DNA of 64,000 nucleotides from contig PLDC01000029.1 in the NCBI GenBank assembly GCA_003134995.1, positions 186,001 through 250,000 of the forward strand, in the 5' to 3' direction. The translations under genes and the position numbers were made by a program. Position 1 is the stretch's first letter; each line of letters starts with the position of its first letter. Source of the DNA: Acidobacteriaceae bacterium (lineage in GTDB: Bacteria; Acidobacteriota; Terriglobia; Terriglobales; Acidobacteriaceae). The notes beneath the pieces are model-generated. The model did no database searches, was not told where the DNA came from, and saw nothing but the letters and a program-made list of their open reading frames with translations. Shown piece after piece: positions 55,968 to 64,000 of the stretch.

Positions 55968-57308
55968 TTGGGAACTCACAAGATGTCCAAGTTGGGACCG
56001 CGCTCTCTTCGTCTGCTAGTGATTGTGGGAGGATTGTTCTTTGCGCCTGGAATGTGGGCCGCGCACGTCAACCCGCACACGTTGAATCCTCAGAAATCGA
56101 AATCTACAAAAGTAAGCGAAAGCCAGCGCACGCGGCGGCGCATGCATCATCTTGCGGCCAGCCGCAGCACTGCTGCGCGAAGCACCACCGCGCACAGCAC
56201 GGGCGTCCGCAGCACGACTGTCCACAGCACTGCTGCCCACAGTGCTACTGTCCACAGCACAATCACCAACAAGACTACCTTGAGGCGGACCTCGGCCAGT
56301 TCGTCGCAACACCGATATCGCGAACGCTTTTTCATGAGTTCATTCGCTGAGGGACTCACCGGCGGCGACATCACCGACGGCGAAGACCCGGTCGTTCGCC
56401 AGGCGGCCATTGATGCCCTGGGAAATATGAACGGCACAGTAGTTGCGATTGAGCCGACCAGCGGACGCGTGCTCGCCATGGTGAATCAGAAGCTGGCGCT
56501 CTCAAGCGGAGCGCAGCCTTGCTCAACCATCAAGCTCTCCGTGGCGCTGGCGGCGCTGAACGAAGGCGTGGTTTCAAAAGAAACTGAAGTTCCACTCGGC
56601 GGACGCAGCCGCATGAATCTTACCGAGGCTCTGGCGCACTCCAACAACGCATACTTCGAGGCGCTGGGACGCAAGCTGGGATTTGAAAAAGTTGCTTATT
56701 ATGCTCATCAGTATGGCCTAGGCGAACTGGCTGGCTACGATATTCCGGGCGAAGAGTTAGGGACTTATCCTGAAGAAGTGATTCCGCAGACTCTTGGTGG
56801 CGTGGGCAAGATGTGTTCCTTCGGCGAAGGCATTTCGATGACGCCGTTGCAGTTGGGCGCGATGGTTTCAGCAATCGCCAACGGGGGCACGCTCTATTAC
56901 CTGCAACACCCAACGACGCCGGAAGAGATCACGAATTTTCAGCCGCGCATCAAGCGGCAGCTCGATATCGCACCGCTAATCCCGGAAATTTCCGACGGCA
57001 TGGCAGGCGCGGTGCAATACGGCACGGCGCGCCGCCTCGGGCTCAACTTCAGCGAGGAGTCGATTCTGGGCAAGACCGGGACTTGCTCCCATGCTGGCAC
57101 TCGCTTCGGCTGGTTCGCCTCCTATGCCAATACCAGCAGCGGACGCATTGTGGTTGTGATTTTCCTGCAAGGTGGCCGGCCCACGTTTGGACCCAAGGCG
57201 GCTGAGATTGCCGGACTGATGTACCGGAATCTCTACGATCACAAGTTTTTCGTTGCAGGCACGCCTCTGGACACTACCGCATCGCGACCCACGCCGACCA
57301 CGCCATAG
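55968..57308 (+). CDS. Penicillin-binding protein transpeptidase-domain protein
   Basis: SxxK (CSTIKLSV), SxN (AHSNNAYFEALG), KTG (ILGKTGTCSHAG) motifs; 7x5-aa Ser/Thr repeats after N-terminal signal/TM. Confidence 0.88.
   Translation: MGTHKMSKLGPRSLRLLVIVGGLFFAPGMWAAHVNPHTLNPQKSKSTKVSESQRTRRRMHHLAASRSTAARSTTAHSTGVRSTTVHSTAAHSATVHSTITNKTTLRRTSASSSQHRYRERFFMSSFAEGLTGGDITDGEDPVVRQAAIDALGNMNGTVVAIEPTSGRVLAMVNQKLALSSGAQPCSTIKLSVALAALNEGVVSKETEVPLGGRSRMNLTEALAHSNNAYFEALGRKLGFEKVAYYAHQYGLGELAGYDIPGEELGTYPEEVIPQTLGGVGKMCSFGEGISMTPLQLGAMVSAIANGGTLYYLQHPTTPEEITNFQPRIKRQLDIAPLIPEISDGMAGAVQYGTARRLGLNFSEESILGKTGTCSHAGTRFGWFASYANTSSGRIVVVIFLQGGRPTFGPKAAEIAGLMYRNLYDHKFFVAGTPLDTTASRPTPTTP
56166..56270 (+). 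repeat. 15-nt in-frame minisatellite in transpeptidase gene
   Basis: Encodes STAAR STTAH STGVR STTVH STAAH SATVH STITN. Confidence 0.9.
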
Positions 57309-57555
57309 TCGGCGAACGCGATCCTGAATATTGATTCGCAAAAGCCTCTCAGCCGAGAGGCTTTTCGCTTTGCCGCATCAGTTTCGCCCTGGCTCTAAAT
57401 CAACGGCTGAAGATTAACGCTTCCTAACATGAAAACGGTCAATTCTGCCGATTATGCAGTGTAGGGACTCTGCGCGAGTGTGGCCTTCACCATTGCGCCC
57501 CTGGCTGGCCCGCCACGAATCGTAAGAAGTTGAACTGGAGGGTTGTCGGCCGCAG

Positions 57556-59325
57556 ATGCTTACCATGACCATACTAAGTGGCAGCTACGATTACCGGCTG
57601 GTGGCGCTCTCCATTGCGCTGGCAGGGGTTGCCGCATATTTGGCGTTGCACCTGGCGGGACGCACCAGCCCGAGGCACGCCTGGCTGCGGGTGCTCTGGC
57701 CGAGCGCTGGGCCGGCGGCGTGGGGGATGGGAATCCTGCAGAAAAGCAATCTCAACACCTCCCGGGAACGCGAGCTGTATTTTCAGACCATGGCGGAAGC
57801 GGTTCCTGAGATTATCTGGACCGCCGACCCCAATGGGACAGACGACTACTTCAACCAGAAGTGGTTCGATTACACCGGATTGACGCTGGAGCAAAGCCGG
57901 GGCACGGGGTGGACGGTGGTGGTTCATCCCGATGATTTGGGCTTGTGCGCGCAGAAATGGGAAAACGCCCAGCGTACCGGGCAACCTTACGACGTGGAGT
58001 ACCGTCTGCGCGGGAGAAACGAAACCTATCGCTGGTTCCTATGCCGGGGAAATCCTATCCGCGATGCTGGAGGAGAGATTATCAAATGGTTCGGTACCTG
58101 CACCGACATCGAAGAGCAGAAGAAAAATCAGCAGGTTCTTGAAGAGCAGATTCTGGAACGGACCATGCAATTGGCCGACACCAATACCCGGCTGCAGCAG
58201 GAAATTCTTGAGAAAGATTCCGCCCGCAGGGAATTCGATAAGCACAACGAAGTAATGATGGAAGAACTGAGAAAACGCTCGGAGCGCGCCACTCTGCTGG
58301 CGAAGATGGGCGAACTGCTGCAGAGTTGCGTGAGTTTGGATGAAGTATTCGCGACCGCCCTCGGATTTGCGCCTAAGATATTTCCCACCGCCCGAGGGGC
58401 GATGGCGCTGCTGAATGCTTCGCGGAGCCTGGCCGAGGTGATCGGCTCGTGGACCGGCTGCCAGGTGCCTCTAAGGGAGTTTGAGCCTGTCGACTGCTGG
58501 GCCCTGCGCACGGGGCATCCGCATATGGTGTCGGCGGGCGATTCGAGCGCGCCCTGCGCCCATGCAGCGGGCGTGAAGAACGCGTACTTGTGCATTCCGA
58601 TCCTGGCGCAGGGTGAAACGCTGGGCATCCTGCACCTTCAGGCCACCGATGAGACGCCGCAACTGAACACATCGGAACTCTCATTCAAGACCACTTTCGC
58701 AGCGCAGGTTGGATTATCCATCGCCAACATACGGCTACGCGAAGCCCTGCGAACCCAATCGGTGCGGGATGCTTTGACCGGCCTTTATAACCGTCGCTAT
58801 CTGGAAGAGTTGTTGGAACGCGAGGTTCGCCGCGCGGCGCGAGGGGCGCATTCTCTCGGCGTTCTGATGATCGATCTCGACCATTTCAAGAACTTCAACG
58901 ATACCTACGGCCACGATGCCGGGGATGCTGTATTGCGCGAAACCGGAGTCTCCCTCGCGAGAGGCATTCGAGCGGAGGATTTCGTTTGCCGCTTCGGTGG
59001 CGAGGAATTTGTCGTCATCCTTCCCACCGCGAGCCTGGATGCCGCGTGTGCGCGAGCCGAACGACTGCGCTTAAAAATGAAGGAACTGACCGTCATGCAC
59101 CAGGGCAGGTCAATGGGCATGCTTACGGTCTCAGTTGGCGTGGCAGTGTTTCCGGAGCACGGCCTGTCGCCCAAGGAGTTGATGGCGGCGGCCGATGCTG
59201 CCCTCTATGAGGCCAAACGCCGTGGGCGCGATCAGGTCGTGGTGGCAACTCTCAGGAGCGTCGAAGACTTGACCATGCCTGGCACGGTACCAGCGTCGCA
59301 AAAATCAATCGCCGGCTGGAGCTAG
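57556..59325 (+). CDS. PAS-GAF-GGDEF diguanylate cyclase
   Basis: PAS/PAC (EIIWTADPNGTDDYFNQKWFDYTGLT...WFGTCTDIEEQKK), GAF region, GGDEF domain with DALTGLYNRRYLEE and RFGGEEFVVILP. Confidence 0.93.
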   Translation: MLTMTILSGSYDYRLVALSIALAGVAAYLALHLAGRTSPRHAWLRVLWPSAGPAAWGMGILQKSNLNTSRERELYFQTMAEAVPEIIWTADPNGTDDYFNQKWFDYTGLTLEQSRGTGWTVVVHPDDLGLCAQKWENAQRTGQPYDVEYRLRGRNETYRWFLCRGNPIRDAGGEIIKWFGTCTDIEEQKKNQQVLEEQILERTMQLADTNTRLQQEILEKDSARREFDKHNEVMMEELRKRSERATLLAKMGELLQSCVSLDEVFATALGFAPKIFPTARGAMALLNASRSLAEVIGSWTGCQVPLREFEPVDCWALRTGHPHMVSAGDSSAPCAHAAGVKNAYLCIPILAQGETLGILHLQATDETPQLNTSELSFKTTFAAQVGLSIANIRLREALRTQSVRDALTGLYNRRYLEELLEREVRRAARGAHSLGVLMIDLDHFKNFNDTYGHDAGDAVLRETGVSLARGIRAEDFVCRFGGEEFVVILPTASLDAACARAERLRLKMKELTVMHQGRSMGMLTVSVGVAVFPEHGLSPKELMAAADAALYEAKRRGRDQVVVATLRSVEDLTMPGTVPASQKSIAGWS

Positions 59326-59544
59326 TGGCCCGGAATATTCCGATGCAAGCCGTCATCCCGGCTCAGATCTACCTGCCATCCTGCCTACGCGCTGTCATCC
59401 CGGCTCCGATTGTCATCCCGAGCAACGCGAGGGATCTTGGTTCCTGCCTGCGCTGCCCTTACTGCCGCCGCAGGCAAACACCGAGATCCCTTGCTTCGCT
59501 CGGGACGACAGATCATTAGGATGAACAGGGAAGGCGCTGTTGTC

Positions 59545-60315
59545 TTACTTGCTCTTGCGCTCGTCGCGCTCGACCACTCCGTCCTTGATATTCACGATGC
59601 GGTGAGCGTACTCGGCAATATCATGCTCGTGCGTGACCAGCACAATCGTATTTCCCTCGCTGTGCAGCCGGTCAAACAATGCCATGATCTCGTTTCCGGT
59701 TGCTGAATCGAGGTTGCCGGTAGGTTCGTCTGCCAAAATAATGGAAGGCCGATTCACCAGCGCCCGTGCCACGGCGACGCGTTGGCGCTGGCCGCCGGAA
59801 AGCTCATTGGGTTTGTGCGTCATGCGCGATTCCATGCCGACAGATTTCAACGCGCCCTGGGCGCGCTCGATGCGCTGCGCAGTCGGAACTCCAGCATAGA
59901 TCAGCGGCAGTTCCACATTATGCAGAGCCGTGGCGCGGGCCAGCAGGTTGAAGGTCTGAAACACGAAGCCGATTTCCTTGTTGCGGATGCGTGCCAGTTC
60001 ATCATCATCCAGTTCGCTGACCAAGTGGCCATTGAGCCAGTATTCGCCTTTGGTGGGCGTGTCGAGGCAGCCGATCAGATTCATCAGCGTTGACTTGCCG
60101 GAACCGGAGGGTCCCATGATGGCAACATACTCTCCGCGCTCAATGCGGAGGTTTACTCCGCGCAAGGCATGCACCTGCTGCTCCGACCCCATGTCATAGG
60201 TCTTCCACAGATCCACCGCCGCGATCATGCACGACTCGGGCGGCGCTGCTATCACGGGGGAAGGCATGCTGATTACTTCTGCGGTTGCCATTTTTTTCTC
60301 CTGCTCCGGTGCCAC
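59545..60315 (-). CDS. ABC transporter ATP-binding protein (MacB/LolD-type)
   Basis: Walker [13 protein letters not shown], signature [15 protein letters not shown], Walker [15 protein letters not shown]. Confidence 0.95.
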   Translation of the reverse strand: MAPEQEKKMATAEVISMPSPVIAAPPESCMIAAVDLWKTYDMGSEQQVHALRGVNLRIERGEYVAIMGPSGSGKSTLMNLIGCLDTPTKGEYWLNGHLVSELDDDELARIRNKEIGFVFQTFNLLARATALHNVELPLIYAGVPTAQRIERAQGALKSVGMESRMTHKPNELSGGQRQRVAVARALVNRPSIILADEPTGNLDSATGNEIMALFDRLHSEGNTIVLVTHEHDIAEYAHRIVNIKDGVVERDERKSK

Positions 60316-60457
60316 TGGGTTCTCCGAGCTTGAATTCGAATCCGAGAGCTCCGTTGCTATTCAAGACTACCGTTCCAGACCACTGTTAAGACGCGTCTAC
60401 CAACCTTCGTTCCACATCGAGACCCGCTTTCCCTTGGACGGACGAACCCCGCGAAGG

Positions 60458-61861
60458 TTAAGTCTCGTCTTCCTTCTTGGGAGCCGAGTTATCAACTTTC
60501 ACGCCGCTCCCTGAACGCAGCGTGCGCAAAACCTTGTAGCTGCCGGTGATGACCTCATCGCCCTCTTTCAGGCCACTCAGGACTTCCATATCGCTGCTCC
60601 CGGCGACGCCGGTGGTCACAGGCACGAACTCCGCCTTCTTGTTGCGAATGACGAAGACACCAGGCACATCCTCTTTCTCATCTTTATCCCTGTCCTTGCC
60701 TTTAGATGCATCTTTCGACACTGGCGCGGCAGCATGCACGGAGCCAGGGGTAGCTTTCTCCTGCGCCAATTGGGCCTTCGTGCGCATCGACAGAGCCTGA
60801 ATCGGAATGGTCAGAACGCCATTTCGGGAAGCGGTCGTAATCTTGGCGGTGGTTGAGAGTCCCGGACGCAGATCCTCCGGCGGATCGCTCAACGTCACCA
60901 CTACTTTGAAGTCTTTGGCTTCTTCGCTGGTGGAAGCCTGCTGAGAAGTGGCAACTCCGGTGGAGCGCACGATCGCATTGTCTCCGATTTCGGAAACCGT
61001 GCCGTGAAAGACCTTTTTGGGAATAGCGTCGATCGTCACTTCGGCTGGCTGACCCACCCGGACGTTCACAATGTCAGTCTCATCCACTTTCACCTCGGCG
61101 GTGATGACCGACATGTCGGCCAGCGTAAGCAATGTGCTCCCCAGCGCATTCTGAATCCCGATCACCACTGACTCGCCTTCCCGCACGGGCAAGTTCGTAA
61201 CAACTCCGTCGTAAGGAGCGTCGTAGGTAGTTTTCTGCAGCACATCGGCAACCCGCGTGAGATTCGCTCGCGCCTGCGAGACGTGCTTATCGGCGGAATC
61301 TTTCTGAGCTTTGGCCTGTGCGATTCGCGCCTTGGCCTGCGCCAGCCCGGAATCCGCCGTTGCCCATGCATTCTGCCGGCTGTCGAAATCAGATTTCGCG
61401 ATTAACCCATCCTTGAAGAGATTTTGCGCGCGATCCCAATCCAGCTTGTTGCGGGCGTAGTCAGCTTGCGCGCGCTGCAGATCGGCGTCAGACGTCTTGA
61501 GCGCTGCATCTGCCGCAATCGCATCCGTCTCAGCCGCTTGCACCGACGCCTGGTTCGCGCTCACATCCGCCGAGGACTGCACGTTTTCCAGTTGCGCCAG
61601 CAATTGACCCTTCTTTACGTGATCCCCTTCCTTTACGTACAGGTGGGTGATCTTTCCATAAGCATTGGCGCCGATGTTGACGTAGGTCTTAGGCTTGATT
61701 TCGCCCGAGGCGCTCACCACCGACGACAAATCCTCGCGCTGCACCTTCCCGGTCTGCACCGTGACCACATTCTTGCCGCTCTGATAGACCGTGGAGCCGA
61801 CGATGGCGGCCAACACGACTACCGCGCCAACGCCAATCGCAATTTTTTTCCAGAGTTTCAT
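60458..61861 (-). CDS. HlyD/MacA-family efflux periplasmic adaptor subunit
   Basis: N-terminal TM, GEIKPKTYVNIGANAYGKITHLYVKEGDHVKKGQLLAQLE lipoyl-like, coiled coil, YDGVVTNLPVREGESVV. Confidence 0.92.
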   Translation of the reverse strand: MKLWKKIAIGVGAVVVLAAIVGSTVYQSGKNVVTVQTGKVQREDLSSVVSASGEIKPKTYVNIGANAYGKITHLYVKEGDHVKKGQLLAQLENVQSSADVSANQASVQAAETDAIAADAALKTSDADLQRAQADYARNKLDWDRAQNLFKDGLIAKSDFDSRQNAWATADSGLAQAKARIAQAKAQKDSADKHVSQARANLTRVADVLQKTTYDAPYDGVVTNLPVREGESVVIGIQNALGSTLLTLADMSVITAEVKVDETDIVNVRVGQPAEVTIDAIPKKVFHGTVSEIGDNAIVRSTGVATSQQASTSEEAKDFKVVVTLSDPPEDLRPGLSTTAKITTASRNGVLTIPIQALSMRTKAQLAQEKATPGSVHAAAPVSKDASKGKDRDKDEKEDVPGVFVIRNKKAEFVPVTTGVAGSSDMEVLSGLKEGDEVITGSYKVLRTLRSGSGVKVDNSAPKKEDET

Positions 61862-62289
61862 CTTCCCGTCACCATCCAGGCATCTGCTCTCATCGGAACA
61901 CGATTGGCCCCGATTTCAGGCGGCTATCCCAAAGATACCTCGCTGACACCTACTGATCCGCAGTGTGACGAGTCCACATTCAAGGGATACGATCCTGCAG
62001 GCCGGAAAGTTCCAATTCGAATGGGCCGTCAGGACCTCGGGTAATCCGGAGAGTACCACTGCCTCGTCGAATGCAAGATTACAGCGAGCTAAAATTATAA
62101 CTTGACCTTACTCCGGTTTGAAAATATTCGATGGTCCACCGGGCAACTCCTCAGTGCTCTCGCCGCTTCCAATCAAATGGATTGTCTCGGGTCTTCAATC
62201 TATTCTTTTGATGTGACTTAGCCTTGCTTTCGCCCAATTTAGGGCCTAGAATAAAGCGACAGAAGTTCGCCTTGGCAGGAGTCCCTCTC

Positions 62290-64000
62290 ATGGTTCGGGT
62301 TGCTTTACGATATCTTTCGTCTATTTTAGTCTTGGCGGTGGCCGCAGGCTTTGCGGTCCCGGCGGGAGCCCAGAGTGACAAACCGGCTCCTTCCAGCCAG
62401 TCAGCAACCCCCGCGCCCGCATCAAACACGCCAGCAGCCACGACTGATTCTCAGGCGCAACCCGCCAATCAGGGTGATCCGCTCAAGCGCCCGCCCTCCG
62501 ACAAGCAGAAAAAACAGCAGGGGAAAGCTCTGAAGGTCGAACTCAGCCGGGTCTACAAAAAGTGGCTGAACGAAGACGTTGTCTGGATTATCACCGACCA
62601 AGAACGAGCCGCTTTCAAGCAACTATCGAACGACGAAGAACGCGACAACTTTATCGAAGCATTCTGGCAGCGCCGCGATCCCACTCCTGACACCGAAGAG
62701 AACGAATACAAGGAAGAACACTATCGCCGCATCGCCTACGCCAACGAGCATTTTGCGGCGGGAATCCCGGGCTGGAAAACCGACCGCGGCCGTATTTACA
62801 TTATGTACGGTGCTGCCGACGAAGTCGATTCTCATCCTTCTGGTGGCACCTATGAGCGTCCCATGGACGAAGGCGGTGGCGAGACTTCCACGTTCCCCTT
62901 CGAAGATTGGCGCTACCGCTATCTTGAAGGCATTGGCCAGGAAATCATCATCGAATTCGTCGACTCCTGCATGTGCAACGACTACCACATGACCATGGAC
63001 CGGTCGGAGAAGGACGCCCTCAAAATGACGCCCAACGCCGGTCTCTCTCTCTACGAGGGGATGGGCATGGCTCAAAAATCAAGCCGCTTCAATGGAGGCC
63101 TGGAACAACTGCCAACTGGCCCGAACAGCTCCAACCAAACCGCCAAACAATTCGACCGGTTGGAGCAATTCGCCAAGCTGGTGGCGCCGCCTACGGTTAA
63201 ATACAAGGACCTGGAAGAACTCGTCACCACCAAGGTAATCACCAACCTCATGCCCTTCGATGTCCGCACCGACTTTGTGAAGGTCACCGGAGATACGGTG
63301 CTGGTTCCGATCACCATCCAGTTGAAATATCGCGACATCACTTTTGCTAACAAAGATGGAGTGCAGCGCGGCACCGTGAATATCTTCATGCGGGTGACCA
63401 ATTTGACCGGGCGCATTATTCAGACTCAGGAAGAACCGGTACAGGTTGATGTGCCCGCAGAGCTGTTGCCTCGCACCGCGGAGAATTCGGCAGTGTACTG
63501 GAAGGCGCTGCCGCTGCGTCCTGGACGCTACAAAGTTGATATCGCAGTGAAAGACGTGAACGGTGATCGCAAGGGTGTTTGGAGCCGCGGAATTGTGGTT
63601 CCTGAGTACTCCGATGACAAGCTGTCGACTTCTTCGCTGATTGTGGCCGATGTGATGGAGCCGGTGCCGACCAAGGACGTAAGCACAGGCCAGTTCGTAA
63701 TTGGCCTGAATAAAGTTCGTCCGCGCGTGGCTCCAGCCGACGGCAAGCCCGCTCTCTTCAAGCGGAGTCGCGACCAGAAAGTGAACTTCTGGATTCAGGT
63801 CTATAATCTGGGCGTTGACGACAAGACGCACAAGCCGTCCGCAACGTTTGAGTACGATATCGTTAACATCGCAACCAACAAAGCGGTGGTTCAGAAGACG
63901 GAATCCACTGATACGATGGGCAACATAGGCGAACAGGTTACGCTGCAGAAGTCGATTGCCGCAGCCAACCTGCAGCCCGGCGTATATCGAATCGATATTA
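62290..64000 (+). CDS. GWxTD domain-containing protein (partial, runs off window)
   Basis: ATG at 62290: MVRVALRYLSSILVLAVAAGFAVPAGAQSDKPAP...YKKWLNEDVVWIITDQERAAFKQLSNDEERDNFIEAFWQRRDPTPDTEENEYKEEHYRRIAYANEHF; open to window end. Confidence 0.85.
   Translation, partial: MVRVALRYLSSILVLAVAAGFAVPAGAQSDKPAPSSQSATPAPASNTPAATTDSQAQPANQGDPLKRPPSDKQKKQQGKALKVELSRVYKKWLNEDVVWIITDQERAAFKQLSNDEERDNFIEAFWQRRDPTPDTEENEYKEEHYRRIAYANEHFAAGIPGWKTDRGRIYIMYGAADEVDSHPSGGTYERPMDEGGGETSTFPFEDWRYRYLEGIGQEIIIEFVDSCMCNDYHMTMDRSEKDALKMTPNAGLSLYEGMGMAQKSSRFNGGLEQLPTGPNSSNQTAKQFDRLEQFAKLVAPPTVKYKDLEELVTTKVITNLMPFDVRTDFVKVTGDTVLVPITIQLKYRDITFANKDGVQRGTVNIFMRVTNLTGRIIQTQEEPVQVDVPAELLPRTAENSAVYWKALPLRPGRYKVDIAVKDVNGDRKGVWSRGIVVPEYSDDKLSTSSLIVADVMEPVPTKDVSTGQFVIGLNKVRPRVAPADGKPALFKRSRDQKVNFWIQVYNLGVDDKTHKPSATFEYDIVNIATNKAVVQKTESTDTMGNIGEQVTLQKSIAAANLQPGVYRIDI

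Overview
The window looks like chromosomal DNA from an Acidobacteria-type genome. This is inferred from the TonB receptor with a carboxypeptidase-regulatory N-terminus, the VWFA-related protein, the GloVer-repeat and GWxTD proteins, and the repeat content. Gene blocks in order: infC(3' end)-rpmI-rplT-pheS-pheT; aminotransferase; sodC-like; zapB-like/zapA; VWFA protein; a ~200-nt structured RNA candidate (possibly 6S); TonB receptor; gamma carbonic anhydrase; hisS; aspS with an unusual C-terminal extension followed by an AlbA_2/Schlafen-like gene; cmk; mutL; higBA; an ECF sigma/anti-sigma/B-box/DUF4097 operon; glgC; methylmalonyl-CoA mutase; a dcw cluster (murE-murF-mraY-murD-ftsW-murG-murC, ~5 kb interruption, ftsQ-ftsA-ftsZ) followed by a transpeptidase gene; a PAS/GAF/GGDEF protein; a MacAB-type ABC exporter; and the start of a GWxTD gene. 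The most striking non-gene signal is a dispersed family of at least 14 intergenic elements built from 7- or 8-nt tandem words, often arranged as long imperfect hairpins. The word differs by locus, the elements often abut start codons, and one copy lies in-frame inside pheT. Other signals: a 153-bp MITE-like palindromic element, REP-like palindromes, a candidate sigma-54 promoter with an upstream inverted repeat, a higBA operator palindrome and toxin/antitoxin spacer repeat, and two in-frame 15-nt minisatellites. No CRISPR array, rRNA or intact tRNA was recognised. All calls are by eye without database searches.
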